Source: Ambrosia x helenae
Lineage: Eukaryota > Streptophyta > Magnoliopsida > Asterales > Asteraceae
Assembly: GCA_030844895.1 (NCBI GenBank)
Contig: CM061233.1
Location: forward strand, 60,785,468-60,849,467
Direction of reading: 5' to 3'
Length of the DNA: 64,000 bases
Position 1 is the first letter of the stretch. Each line of letters starts with the position of its first letter. Below, piece by piece: positions 23,214 to 36,082 of the stretch. Both the position numbers and the translations under genes were made by a program. The notes beneath the pieces are model-generated. The model searched no databases, was not told where the DNA came from, and worked only from the letters and a program-made list of their open reading frames with translations.

Positions 23214-24541
23214 GGGAAAATGGATTTAATTACTCCAAACTATCACCTATTCGCGGATATTACTCCAAACTTTCACTTTGGCCAATAGCACTCCCAACTT
23301 TCAACTTAGTTTGTTCCATCACCCTCAAACTAACAGAGGTCTAACCTGGTTAGTCTTCGTGGCCAAAATGTAAAAGCCAAAACTTTTATGTGGCCAAAAT
23401 ATAAAAAAAAAAACTTAAGGGGCATTTTTGAAACTTATTAGTATTATTATTATTTTTTTTTAAATTCTATAACACCCCCTGTTTCTGTGACAGAGCAAAA
23501 CTTCAAAACAGCACCACCAACACTTCATCTCCATCCTCACCACCACCACCTTCTTCTTCACTTTGACCCCAACCACCACCGTCCTCCTCCATCGCCTTCA
23601 ACCACCAACCACAACCACCAAAACCGTACCTCCAACAGAACTACAGATTCCATCAGAGGTAGTAAAACGGGTATTTATTTTTAGCCCCAAAAACAGGGGT
23701 AGTAAAACGGCAGTACACCAAACCAAATAAAGACACCAACCATTACACCAACCGAATTACAATTTTTCAATAATGCTAAATTTGCACCACGTGTACCAAT
23801 CCTTGTAATTTTTACCCAAAGAGAGGCTAGGTCTTTTTTTTTAATTACTTCAACCACCGATCTATCTATTGCCTGGATGACTTGTTTGAAATACCAGTCG
23901 GAGTTCGGTGTGATAGTGGTGGTGAGCGACGAGGAGGAGTGTTAGGTGGAAGATGATGAGGCGAGTCAAAGTGGAGTATGGGATTGGTCTAGATCTGTTT
24001 CCAACCAGTAACCTGTGAGAAGGTTGCCTGATTGCGACAGGGATAGATCTGATCTGAACGGAAAGGGTGACTCGATTACTGGTGGTTTAATTCATTCCTC
24101 GCGGAAGCAGTTGAAGCTTCACCGGTGGTCTTGCTGACGGACAACTAAGTAAAGGAGACAGGCAGTTTCAGATCGGTGGCAGGGTTGTTAGAGGTGTTTG
24201 GTGGCAGATGGTGGTTCGGTGGGTTGTTAGGGTAGGGTGGTGGTGGGTTTGAGTGTAATGAAGAAGAGGGGGGAGGGGTTGGATTTATAGAATTAAAAAA
24301 AAATAATAATAATAATTTTTTTTGCAGAAATGCCCCTTAAGTTTTAGTTTTTACATTTTGGCCACACAGAAGTTTTGGTTTTTACATTTTAGCCACAAAA
24401 ACTAACCAGGTTAGACCTTAGTTAGTTTGGGAGTGATAAAAGTAAACAAGTTGAAAGTTTGGAGTGCTAATGGCCAAAGTGATAGTTCGGAGTATTATCC
24501 GCCAATAGGCTATAGTTGGGAGTATTAAAATTCATTTTCCC
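23214..24541. mobile_element. Mutator-type non-autonomous element in WRKY intron 1
   Basis: Terminal inverted repeats start GGGAAAATGGATTTAATTAC and end ATTCATTTTCCC. They run about 200 bp and include shared CTAACCAGGTTAGAC and TTTGGCCAC motifs. The flanks are 9-bp repeats with one mismatch (AAAGAAATA 23205-23213, TAAGAAATA 24542-24550). The interior has a CACCACC-rich tract and its complement; ORFs there are low complexity. It inserted 7 bp inside the donor end of intron 1. Confidence 0.75.
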
Positions 24542-24812
24542 TAAGAAATATGCATACCTCTTCTTAGATAAAACTTTCTCCTCTTGTTGATTATCAAATG
24601 TCTTATTGAAATCCTGGCTTCGTGGGGTCTCATCAATGGAAACCGATGACTCAGGTTGGCTATGCATTGACGGCGCTAGTGGCGCTGTTTGAGCACCTGA
24701 TTCGCTCAAGTTGATCAACAAACATAGCTCTGTCATATGATGATATGATTTCCTGTATCAAAATTTGTTTTGTTTCAGGGGAGGATTCTAAACTTAACCC
24801 AACCACCATCAT

Positions 24813-25300
24813 CTTCCTTAGATTAAAAAAAACACACAAACCAATTACTAAACATCTTAACAAAAAATTAGATTTGACTTTATTACATGAATAGAAACCA
24901 AGTCCCAGGGAACAGACCGCATCAACGACAAAACATGGTCAGTGGCATCAGCTTTCAGGTACATTATTACAAAAGGTCGACATTAGCCTTCGATTATATG
25001 TCTACTGATTTGGCCCTAGTATGTTAAAAACTCATTTTCCTCCACCGCAAACCATATGTATCGTGTATGTGTGTGATCATCACATGAAATAGAATCAAAA
25101 ATTGTGAGTAGTTTACTTCCAAAATCTCACAGTTTGTAGCTGTCCACACCAACATGAGTAAGCACAATAAGCAATAATAGGAGAAAATTATAATTCCGAA
25201 CCTTCTTCAATATTGTATAATATTGTGGCAAAAAGTATAGTTACGAACCATATTCAACGAGTAAGCACAATAAGCAATCAAAGGAGAATAGTATAAATAT
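24813..25300. other. Spacer upstream of the WRKY remnant
   Basis: No gene recognised. A direct repeat of GAGTAAGCACAATAAGCAAT occurs near 25156 and 25258, each followed by AGGAGAA. Confidence 0.5.
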
Positions 25301-25305
25301 GAGCC

Positions 25306-27336
25306 TTGTTCAGCGATGAAAGAAATAAGTGTGGGGATCGTCCCATGAAAATGGTGGTAGAAGAAGCGCACCATAGCTGGCCCGTGGTATTAGTGATAGA
25401 TGGAATTTCAACAGCACCACGGGAGGAGGCAAAGAAGAAAAAAAGAAAGGACCGGAACCGGAAGAGGATCAACGGCTGGCACGATGTGGAGAAGAAGAAG
25501 CCAGTGAAAGTCAAGCACGATCAGTCTTCCTGCTACATGCCACGCATCCGGTTAATCCCAGGTAAGTTTAAATTTTGGTGGTTTGACCCGTTAAGAATTG
25601 TTAAATTATTTTTCAATTCCATAAATAAATATTTAATTGTTAATAAGAGTCGGGTGGAATTAAACGGGTTAGATAGGGTCCAGATAAAAGAGAAGCCCCA
25701 ATTAAATTTTAAGTGTGGGGAGGATATGTAGAGTTTGTAAATATATATTTATACTTATATTTTTTTTAGAGGTTGTAAATATGTAGAGTTTGGTAAAGGT
25801 TTGGGTAATAAAAGAGAACTTTTCTAAAAAAAATAAAAATAAATAAACAATCAACTTTCTGTGAAAAAAGACTTTTCACTTCATGTGAGGAGTCTGGGCT
25901 GACCTGTTCGCCTCATGCGACCAGCAATTACCCCGGAGAGTTATATTTTTTTTCGCTTGCAACGCGTGTTGTGATCACCAGTGTCCTTCACGTTGAGCGA
26001 GAATCAGGATTTTTTTTCTTCTACCCATTTGGTTCAATCCACATTCACTGCCATTTTGCCAAGCAGGTACGTCTTCTTGTTCGTTGTTATATTATGAGTC
26101 TAAGTTAGTAGTTTGAGGCTTTTTATTTTTGTGTGGTTCGGTATTATGCTCGGGTTTTGTTTGTTTCGTTTTGCGCAGGTTTGGATTGCACCACCCGTAC
26201 TCAATCTCCATTCGGGAGATTCCGGAGCTGTTATTATTTATCAAGGCAAGCCCAGAGTTTACCATTATGTCAGAGCCGATCGCGAATGAAATGCTATACG
26301 ATCGAGCTGGATTGGACTAGAGTTTTTGGAGCTTACGCGTTATTTTACCAGCTAAGTCCTTTCCAATTTGCCCTTATTTTTATAATTTTTGTATTCAGAA
26401 TTTATTCTTTTGTTTTGAGTCGTTTTCTATTCCTACATTGAGGGCAATGTAGAGTTTACGTGTGGGGATGGAAAATTGTCGTTTGGTTTGTATATAGAGT
26501 CGTTTTGAGTCTAAAAAAATTAAAATTTATAAAAAAAAAAGAGAAAAAAAAAGTTTCCGGTTTTCAAATAGTATGTATAATAAGAGATTAAAATTGATTG
26601 AAAACGTGTCTGATTTGGGATATGTGGGTAGGCTTGGCCGGTAGAAAGGTTTCCTTTGAAAAGTAATAAATTAATTATATTAGGCTATTTTGTGGGTTTT
26701 CATCTAGGAGAAACGGGGAGACCGAAACCGGCAAAAATAGTATAACAAGCACCGTTATAAGTAGAAAACTGTTAGAATTTCTAATGACTTAAAAAAAATA
26801 GAAATCAAAGCAAAAATGTTGAAGCTTAAAGTACCTGGCCACTGGGATAGCGACTTGGATTGGTCACACCCTCTGAGTTAAGTATGCTGAGATGAAAAAA
26901 AAAATGCTGAAGCTTAAGGTGTCTGGCCACTGGGATAGCGACTTTGATTGGTCACACCCTCTGAGTTAAGTATGCTGCAAAATAAAAAGAAAAAAAACAA
27001 GTGATTTTAAATTCTCTTGGTTTTCTACATAAGACGGTTGGGAAATGGTCAATTGGTCGTTCCTTTAGCTTCATAAGCTTGAGGCAGGATTAGGAGGAAC
27101 TGTGGCTTCCTTCGAGTGAGACCCTAGATAGACAAATCAACATGAACTTAACATAAATAAAAAGGGGCTTGGAAACCGTGTGGGTTTAAGAGGATCAATA
27201 TACATGCAATCGCAATCAACACGTTAGTAGATTATTAATTAAGTAACCTATGTTTTGAAACTGGATGTAAACCTAACTGTGATTCCATAGCATAATTCTT
27301 TTTCAGGGACGAAAAAAAGATAAGTGTGGGGATATT
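25306..27336 (+). mobile_element. Degenerate 3' internal region of a Ty3/gypsy retrotransposon
   Basis: A frame ending at 25731 contains PGKFKFWW, reminiscent of the integrase C-terminal PGKL-x-W-x-GP motif of Athila/Tat elements. It is followed by several purine-rich AAGTGTGGGGA motifs (25712, 26458, 27321). A GAGGGCAATGTAGAG tract at 26440 is also typical of these elements. A tandem duplication of about 85 bp lies at 26815-26978. The N-terminal part of the frame is not recognised. The 5' LTR and most of pol are missing. Confidence 0.55.
26815..26978. repeat. Tandem duplication, unit about 87 bp
   Basis: Two copies of a unit containing CTGGCCACTGGGATAGCGAC, then TTGGTCACACCCTCTGAG. They differ at a few positions and are separated by an A-run. 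Confidence 0.9.
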
Positions 27337-29095
27337 TGATGTATTGTAAAATACATCTATTTCCAGTGTAAAGTTTGTATAACTTTCGAGTCGTTTAGAT
27401 AGTGTTTTTATTAGTTTTAGGCTTGTACTGGTATATTTTATTTATTATAGGGCATTTTTAGTACTTATGTATTTATTTTTATATTTTGTAGGTGTTCAAG
27501 GACGTTGAGGCGTAAACGAGCAAATTTGGTCAAGTCAAGAACACCGGAGTCGAGATCATAAAGTTATAATATATATATATATATATATATTAATAGTATA
27601 TTAGATATTATAATAAAATAATAATCTAATAATAATATGTAATAATACTAAATTAATAAAAGTGGCTTCAGCCACGTAAAAGAAAAATAAATTGAAACAG
27701 TCACTTTGGTTTCATGTGATTTTGGTGACAAAGGCTCACGACTAAGGCCCAACAAAAAAGACAACTATGTAGGGCTTGGCATTATTATAAGAAGAGGGGG
27801 AGCCGCTAATTGTAAAAAAAAGGAGGAGACGAACGGAGCAGAATTCAAGGACATCGAGCAAAGCACAACATCAGAAAAGATATTTAGAGGGAGGCAAGCC
27901 AAGGAGCAAAGGTTCTAAGCCAGGGAGCGAGTATTCGGGTGTCAAACATTCGGTTTTTTCATTCCTTTATTATTTTTGTTCTAGACCATGATTGCTAAAT
28001 TTTTATTTGACTTTATTTCTCTTTTCAAGATGATTTGTGGCTAAAACTTTTATAGCTACCTAGGCTATGACAAATAACTATGTTTTGATTTGCTTTTTTC
28101 TATGGTTTTTGGAAGTTGTTTTGGATTAATGATTCAGTAAAGATTTTGATTTCTCTAGATCTGGTGTATGTGCGTATCTATTATTTTTTTTATTGTCACT
28201 TATTCACTCCACTTGCACTTTTGTGAATGTCTTTCATGTATGAGTGCTAGTTAGGTTGCAGACTTTGTGTAGCAACTAGTTTATGGTCAATAGTCGCGAG
28301 TTTACCATAGGAGTGATATTTGGTGGTTAGAAGATTTTAGGTATTCTTCCAAGTTCAATAGCTGTGAGGTGAGGGCTTGTTGGTATGTCTAGGTTGTTAG
28401 ATTGCTAGGTTAGAGGCTTTGTGAGAAGATCTGCCTAGTTTCCCTTTCAACTCTTGCATATCAAGTTAGATCTAGGCTTCAATAATTACCTCTTACACCT
28501 AGTGTACTGAGGCTTTCGCGTTGTGAGGTAGATTGTCTAGCGGGTACTCGATCATAAGAGTTAGATAACCTGTGAGGGTTTGTACTCCAACCGGTAGTTT
28601 AACAACACAAAAATATTCTAGGGTTTCCCCTTGAGAAGGGTCGAGGGTGCCTAGTTTATTCTTGATGTTTAGTATTTTAAGATCCCGGTTCCAATTCAGT
28701 TCCATAACCATAGAAGCTTATCAGGCATAGTTAGGAGTCTGGTCTAGGTAGTGTCTTGTCATCATCTGAATTCAGCTCAGTCAAGTTCGTGTCTTTAGTT
28801 CAGTTTAACTAGTCTTAGTTAATCTTTATTTTATTGCAATTCAGTTTTTAGTAAAACCCCCTTTAAAATAACAAATAAATTAATTTAATCAGTATTTAGG
28901 ATAAGTAATCGAGTCTAGTTTTCGTTTTCCATTAGAGTCTCGTGGGTTCGATATCCGGACTTACTTTAGCTATACTAGAGTCGATAGGTTTCACTTACCT
29001 GTCAGTAGTTTAGTTTTAGAGAGTCTAGAGTATTACTAGGTGTCTAGTTTTAGGTTTAATTTAGTTATTTTTATTAAACTACTTTTAGCACATCA
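27337..29095 (+). mobile_element. Putative 3' LTR of the gypsy element
   Basis: Begins TGATGTATTGTAAAATACATC-like sequence directly after a polypurine-type AAGTGTGGGGATATT and ends TTAGCACATCA, giving matched termini TGATGT/ACATCA. Length is 1759 bp. No primer-binding site follows it, as expected for a 3' LTR. A partner 5' LTR was not found. Confidence 0.6.
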
Positions 29096-29599
29096 GCTTT
29101 CCATTAAGATCTAGAATTAAAATCGGAAAACAATTATGTTAAAACCTGATAATGATTTTATGGGTTCATTAAATTTTTGGCTAAAGAAAAAGAAATTCAG
29201 TTATATAAATTTTAGTTTAACCGATTTTTTTTATGTTTATATAATTAATTTTCGAAATCTGTTAATAAATATTAAAGTTCTCAGATTTCGATTCCAGATT
29301 ATGAATGTTCTAAAGTTCACAAAATTTTCGATTGATGTTCTTTAAGAACATCATAAATTTTCGAAAATTCCTTATGATTTGGTTCAAGATTGGATTAAAT
29401 CTTGTTTCCGATATTTTAGGAAACTTAATCTCCAAGAATTTTGAAATCATGCTGATAAAGTCAAAGATTTCAAAATATTATGAAATCTTTGGACATAATT
29501 TTTCCTATCTAAAATTGGAAAAAGATATAACTAAATCCCTAACATTTTTTGAACCACCTAACTCTATCACTTTTGATTTCGATAATAATAACTAGTTTT
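29096..29599. other. AT-rich spacer
   Basis: Two ORFs of 69 and 87 codons rich in Phe, Ile, Asn and Lys occur here. They reflect AT-rich composition and I assign no function. Confidence 0.4.
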
Positions 29600-30260
29600 C
29601 GGTTTTATGGATTAATAAATTAAGTTCTCGGATTATCAATCAGTTCCCGAATTCAGGTTCTCGGTTTTAAGTTCTCGATTATAAAGCTTTCGATCAGGTT
29701 CATGGACAGGAGTTCTCGGTCAAGGTCTACATGATGTTTTTCGAGATTCCATAATTTTTCCAAGAACCCATCTTATTTATCGAGAACTATCATGTATTCG
29801 AGAACTATCATGTATTCGAGAACCAATATTTTTTCGAGAACTATTAAAGAATCCAAGAACTGTTAAAGTTATCCGAAAACATAAGTTATTCGAGTACTCA
29901 TAATATATTCGAGAACTCATCAGTATATCGAGAACTAATTTTGATATTCGAGAACTCATCATGACATTCGAGAACTCATTATGATATCTGAGAACTCATT
30001 AAGTCTTCGAGTACTCACAATTTATTCAAGATCTCATAAGTTTTCTGGAACTCATCACTTTCGAGAACCCCTTATGTTATTCGAGATCTCATAAGTTTTT
30101 CGGGAACTCATTATTTTTTCAAGAACCCCTTATGCCATTCGAGAACTCATATAATTTTTTTTTGAGAACCCATTATTTCGAGAACTCATAAGCTAATTTG
30201 AGAACTCTTCATTTTTCGGGAACTCATAAGATTACTAAGAACCCACTACCTTTTCGGGAT
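29600..30260. repeat. Array of about 20-bp repeats, core TTCGAGAACTCAT
   Basis: Roughly 25 to 30 degenerate units with the core TTCGAGAACTCAT spaced 18-24 bp apart. Variants near the left edge (GGTTCTCGGTTTTAAG) are partly in the other orientation. Not coding. Confidence 0.85.
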
Positions 30261-30339
30261 CTCTAATAAAATTTGGATTTTTGATAAAACATAATGTATC
30301 AAGTTTATTCAAATCATTATTTCCAAAACCTTGCTTAAC

Positions 30340-30560
30340 TTGAAATAACATTTTACGTGTCACTTTTGCCTAAAGGTGATGTGTCACATTAGTTCGTTAT
30401 ATAAGGTCTCGTTAAGCATTGTAGCTTGGTTCACATAATTTCCATAAGGTTTCACTTCTGCCCAAAGGTGATGTGTAACAGATTATGTTGGTGAACTAAG
30501 TGTATTGCATTAGAACTTTGAGTGTCTCACTTCTGCCCAAAGGTGATGTGTTACATTCAC
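30340..30560. repeat. Three copies of CCCAAAGGTGATGTGT
   Basis: Units at about 30360, 30455 and 30530 share CACTTCTGCCCAAAGGTGAT with small changes, spaced about 80-95 bp apart. Confidence 0.8.
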
Positions 30561-33500
30561 TGTTAGCAACTTAATACTTAAATAAATAGCGTATAGCCAA
30601 ACCTAGAGCATGTTATTTAAGTAGCTTAAGTTGGTGTTATTATATATTATCACATCTTCATTACAAAATTGATCTTCACAATTAATGATCCTTCATTAAT
30701 ATAATGATCATAATCTAAGTCTGCCTTACATCAATCCCCAAAACTCAAAACTAATCTCACATTCTTTTGTAAAGTACTATCTCAACTAAGTAATCCACTC
30801 TAATTATCAAATCTAAGAAGAGTTATTTTAAAATTTGTTCGTATTAAGTCTTAAATTACCTCTTAAGACATGACATTCCTACGCTCTATCTTATAAAGTA
30901 TTACAGAATAACATTGAGCATAAGAAAGTGGGATACACAAAATGTCTCTTATGGTAATCAAGAACGCTTTTACTGATTCCTATTTCTGAAATTCCTAAGA
31001 CTAATGTATTATCTATGGAAGTGATAGAATATAACGAATTCCTAATAAGCATGCAATAAATAAATCTAACTCTATGGTTGAATGGCTTATGTGAAGACAT
31101 TTCTAGTGCATAATGAATTTCTAGTGCATAATGACTTTTCCACCAGTACGATTAGATGAATTATGAATCAACTATAACACTCAGAAATATCAAAGTAAAA
31201 ATGAGTGTGTTGATAGCAAATTACGTATAGGAAAAGGAACACAGCAAACTATAAAAATTGATGTTATTCACCTTAGTATTATTTAACCTAAAAGAGGAAG
31301 AATAATTACCACAGAGAGGATAATTCTAAGGTCTGGAAACAAAATACAAGTACTACTTTCAGCTAAAAGTTTCTCCAAAGGGAAAGTCTTACTAAGAAAA
31401 ACCGTGCCATTAAGAATAGGCATAAGAAATGAGATTACCCATAAGTAAGGAGAACAACTGGCTAAGATATGTAGTGCCTAATTAAGGATATTTAACTCCA
31501 TAAATGCTAATGAATTCCAGTTAACACATGATGGTTGAGTCTAGTTTTATATGTTTCCTTACCATAATTCAACAAATACTTAAGATGAGAGTTGGTGGCA
31601 AAATTAAGGATCTATTAACCATTAATAACTGATCTTGGTGTTGAAGCTTTATGATACCTTACGATAATCTTGAGATTACTTAGAATTTAGTATCAATACT
31701 AAAAGCTACAAATTTTCACATTTACAATGTTTTAATGACCAAACCAAAGCCACTATTAAGTTAAGCTCTCATATTGTTTGTTGTCATTATCTGAATAGAA
31801 ACCTTATGAAATAAAACTAGATGATCCAATAATGTTTTCAAAGCTTTGTTATCATGAAAATGAGAATTTAACAAAGGAAAATGAGACCCATGCATTTCAT
31901 CCACTAAGACCAAAATTTCATGAGAAATCATGATCAAGTCACTAAAGGATGATTAGCTATCAAATCTCATTTTCAGTGACTTTAAAGAATGTGTTAAATG
32001 CCTTAAACATTAGATGGCGAAAGGAATAAATGGGTTTCCATCACAAGTCATCTAATTGACATTAGTGGAGCTTAGATAAATATCTAATTGTATCTATTTT
32101 GTTCCCTACAGACCAAAGTATTAAAGAAATCCATTCATAAATACTTAATAAGATTCCCTCTAAGTATGTCCTTAAAATTTCTTATGAACTTTGGACGATA
32201 AGGGAAATCAAGTATAAAATATATGAAATATCCTCGTTCACATGCATTGCTAAAACTTATTATGTGGAGATACTAAGAGACCTAAAAGATTAGTGGGAGC
32301 ATTAGATGTCCTACTTATGACTTGCAAAAGTTACAGAGGTGGGGGGAACGACAATTTGATCTATCCTCAAATTACACTTCTTGCACTGGACAACGCTCTA
32401 TCACAACTTGTCTCCTTAGCACTTAACGTACTCCTAACAAATTTTTGTGGATTCTTAAATATGGGCGAACTTAGATTTCTTACTAAAGTAATCCCATCCA
32501 GAGAAAAGACAATAAACATCATTTGGTTGTTTTCTCTATTAAAATCTATGGATCTTCCAAATGTTAGACCTTAAGCATGCTGAATTCATTAAGATCATTA
32601 AGGTAAGTGGGAGCAGTAAAAGTCCTTATTATGACTTTTCGGAAGTACAAGATGCGGGGGAGAGACTCATTAAAATTCGAGAGTCGTTAAGTTTATCTCC
32701 GAATTTAACTTCGATTATTCCTCTTGTACACCTTACTGCACCAACTCTTACACATTTAGAAACTAATGTTGCTCCTTATATACCTGAAAATTAAAACACT
32801 TAACTAAAGTTAGGTTTGTATCATAATAAACCCAATGTTCAACTCAGGAGGTCATCTGGGTCTAAAAGCCCACTGACTTTGATGATTATGTAACCTACCT
32901 GACTAATACAAAATGGATGTTTGGAAAGTTTACCGATCCTACCTCTTGTAATTAAATCATTAGTATCAATCAATCTTCATTAGAATAACGTTTGGGATTT
33001 GGTTGAATGACCTAAAGGTATTCATAATTAAACCAGATCCGAATGGGAATGCTGTAAGATAAGATTGATTGTAAAAGATTATACTCAAGAAAGGATTAGA
33101 TTATCAAAGAATCTTCTTATCTGTATTACAAAAGATTTCTTTGAGAATCATTACCGTCCTAGTAGCTCATAATAACTAAGAGCCACATTAGATTGACATT
33201 AAGACAACTTTCCATAAAGATGACCTACATGTTCATTAAGCAACCTGAAAGTTCTAAACTTAAGGTTAAGAACACTTAGTTTGTAAGTCAATAAGATCCA
33301 TGTATGGGTTGATGCAAGCATAAAATGTGTTGGAATCATAATGAAATTCTCTTCATTAAGAACTAAGTGGATTAAAGGACCTACCTCAAGATGAGTGGAA
33401 GCAACTAATGAAAACTTGTCTTTATATAGATGATATTTCTCTTGACAAGTATATGTTACCTAAGTCAAAGCATTGTTCATGCATAATTTTGACATGATGA

Positions 33501-34660
33501 GTATCGGGGATTCCACTTACGTGATAGGAATCAAAATATACCGAGATAGACCCAACGGGATATTAGTTTCATCCCATAAGTTTTACTCTAAGCTAGTCCT
33601 TAAGTATGTAACATACAACATTGCTCTTTTTTAGAGGATAATAGGATAAATGAGATATTACCTTATGCTTCATTAATTAGAAGACTTATGTATTATTAAG
33701 TCTATGCTTGTTTATGATATTGTTCGTATTGCTTAACACTAGACTTGTCTAGATTGATGAAAAGCATCTAATGGAACATTATAATATATTTAAGAAACAA
33801 GAGACTATAATCTAAAGAAGAAGTGAGAACCTAAAGTGATTGACTACTCTTATTCTAACTTTATTATATTCAAAGGAAATTAAGTGTCAATTTCGGGGTA
33901 TATTATAACGTTAGCAGACATAACTATCTCACGGAGGAGTCATAAGGAACTCTTAACAACAACCTAAGTTATCATGACATAATGTGTTGGTGGTCACCAC
34001 AGAATGGTCATTAAATGTTGTTGGTAAATTTATCAGTTGACTCATACCTTATTAACTCCATTTAAATACTATGTTGAAGACTTACTGTGATAAAGTCAGC
34101 TGCCCTAGTTTCTCAAACAGTAACAGTTTAAGAGGAGCTGCATTAGAGTTCGATACGAAATTATTGTTCGCTTATTTTAAGAACAAGTAGAGGAAATTAG
34201 AATTTTGTATTGAATGCATTCATGATATGCTTATGGATCCAATAACTAAAGGCCTATTACCCATAAGTCTCACTAACGGCCAAATAAGAGAAAAGGGTTT
34301 TACTAATGACCATGTACAACTGCATATCGTACTATGAATTACTCATGACTGATGACTAATGATTAATGATTAATGATTAATTTTCCTCATTATGATTTGT
34401 TTGTCTATTAGTATGCTAAGCTAGCATAATGGCATAAAGACAATAATATAACAAATCAACAACTAAAGGCATAACGTTAATTGATCCTAATGTTAAGTTT
34501 TTAATTTGGGTGTAGTATGATTAAAGGGGGCCCTAAGTCGAATAATGACTTAACGACTGTATCTCTCTGCTACATTTTGGGTTTAGAACTAAAATGAGTA
34601 TTAATCTCTGCAGAATTCTGTAATACTCATAATAAATGATTACTCGACTGAGTGGGAGAA
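30561..34660 (+). pseudogene. Decayed Ty1/copia gag-pol remnant
   Basis: No long ORF survives, but conceptual translation in shifting frames shows copia landmarks in order. An integrase C-terminal motif like YELWT lies near 32190. Reverse transcriptase follows: a W-x-LV-x-x-PKG block near 33000, a VKDYTQE block near 33090, and a DD-type region with SYVIGIKIYRD near 33520. An RNase H tail DMLMDPITKGLLP lies near 34210. The element ends at a polypurine tract AGTGGGAGAA and a 3' LTR. Many stops and shifts mark it as old. Confidence 0.65.
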
Positions 34661-35047
34661 TGTTGGAATAAATATACGTAACGTTTGTATATTTATCAAT
34701 AGCCATTATAATCATTTATATAATGATATCAATTATTAATATTACCCTAAGCCTAATAATAGATATGTATTTGATGGACGGACTATAATTAGATGAGCAT
34801 TATTAGGGTGTCCCCTGGGTATGTATAAATATAGAGAGTTTATTATGAGATTAGGGTTGATACAATCATAACACCATAATGACTATTAGCCGTCCCCTTT
34901 CACTCTCATCTCTCTCAATGTGTTCATAACTAAAGAACACATAAACCATCATAACTGCATACCCTAAAGGGAACCCGACCATACTGACAAGGATGTCGTC
35001 TTTCAATACGCTTACAGCATCAATCTCAGGTCTTACCAATCTATCAG

Positions 35048-35086
<39 letters not shown>

Positions 35087-35118
35087 TTTCCATTACATAT
35101 AGTCAAAACGGATCAACA
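34661..35118 (+). mobile_element. Copia 3' LTR
   Basis: Begins TGTTGGAATAAATATACG right after the polypurine tract AGTGGGAGAA and ends GGATCAACA, giving TGTTG/CAACA termini. 458 bp. It includes an (ATT)n tract at 35049-35083. The 5' LTR was not identified. Confidence 0.7.
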
Positions 35119-35431
35119 CTACAACCATAGAATGGACTTGCCTAATAGGTCCCTTAAGACTCAACTCTGCAGACATTTGCACATTCCATACCTAAAATGA
35201 TATTTATGATATAAAATTTAAGCATAAACCACATCAATACTCAAATAAAAGTTGTAAAAATATAACCTGGAACAACATAGAGAGGTCAGAGGATGACGGT
35301 GTCTTCAATCATCGGTTCGCCTTCAATCATCGGTTCATCCACCATCACCAGATCAATTAACCACCACCATATCAGCCCATTGAAAACCCTAGGTTGTTTC
35401 TTAAGCTTCAATCATCTATTCTCTCTAGGTC

Positions 35432-35497
<66 letters not shown>

Positions 35498-35715
35498 AGT
35501 AAAAAATGTGTATCTGTCAGTGTCTCTCATAAGTAAATGTGAAGAAGTAGAGACTAGGGATTTGAAACTAAGAGGATGTGAAATTGAATGTGATAAATGT
35601 AGAAGGAGAACGATAAGGCAAGCAAAGGCAGGGATGGAAAAAGAGGGTAATATTGTAAAATTGTTTTGAAATTGTAAAGGATGAGGTGGGTGAAATGTCT
35701 ACATTACCCTCTTAA
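35119..35715. other. Spacer with CT/CA microsatellite
   Basis: Contains a (CT)n run (35429-35478) followed by (CA)n (35479-35496). The ORFs over it (69 and 91 codons) are driven by the microsatellite and are not convincing genes. Confidence 0.6.
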
Positions 35716-36082
35716 GAGGGTGTTTGGGATTGAGTTACAAAACAACTTATTGACTTATTAGCTTCTTTTAAAAGCAAATAAGTTAATAAGCTGTTTGTGT
35801 AAACCAAAAGAACTTTTGGTTTTAGCTTTTCAATAAGGGTGAAAAACTGTTTTTAAGAAGTCAGAAATCCTGGGTTTTGGCTTTTGACTTTTGGTTATTT
35901 TACCCTAATAAGCTAAACCAAACACTTTTTTTTTAAAAAACAACTTATTGACTTATTGTGTTTTCCCATCCCAAAAGCTAATCCGAACACTTTTTTAGAA
36001 ACTCCTTTTTAAAAAGTCACAAATCAATAAACACTTATGACCAAAAGCACTTTTGGAGTTAAATAAGCAATCCCAAAGTGTC
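35716..36082. mobile_element. Fold-back MITE
   Basis: Ends GAGGGTGTTTGGGATTG and CAATCCCAAAGTGTC are imperfect inverted repeats, with TTAA on both sides (35712-35715 and 36083-36086). Internally rich in CTTATTGACTTATT and AAAAGCACTTTTGG-type inverted segments. Non-coding. Tourist- or hAT-like; superfamily unsettled. Confidence 0.6.

Larger units (their letters stand above)
17952..24812 (-). pseudogene. WRKY group III transcription factor pseudogene, three exons
   Basis: Exon 1 (about 24812-24558) encodes the group III N-terminal helix (SSPETKQILIQEIISSYDRA) and ends in a basic KKR at a GT donor. Exon 2 (23114-22988) encodes DDGHSWRKYGQ and ends at the conserved R-type intron donor (CCAAG/GTAAG). 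Exon 3 (22884-22881 joined to 18181-17952) encodes the zinc finger: C-X7-C-X23-H-X-C, with YYRCTYRHAQ and ITYRGHHTC. This spacing defines group III. The gene is dead. There is an extra T in exon 1 near 24726, two A's are lost after WRKYGQ in exon 2, and one base is lost in exon 3 near 18109. A 1.3-kb MULE-type element fills intron 1, and 4.7 kb of nested LTRs interrupts exon 3 five bases from its acceptor. A functional paralogue elsewhere would be a defence or stress regulator; here no product is expected. Confidence 0.9.

Noticed and set aside
25306..25731. Independent 141-codon host gene
   Set aside because: The C-terminal half looks like a degenerate gypsy integrase tail directly followed by polypurine-type motifs, so it is treated as retroelement.
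29600..30260. CRISPR-like array
   Set aside because: The units are degenerate, spacing is variable without unique equal-length spacers, and the genome is a plant's.
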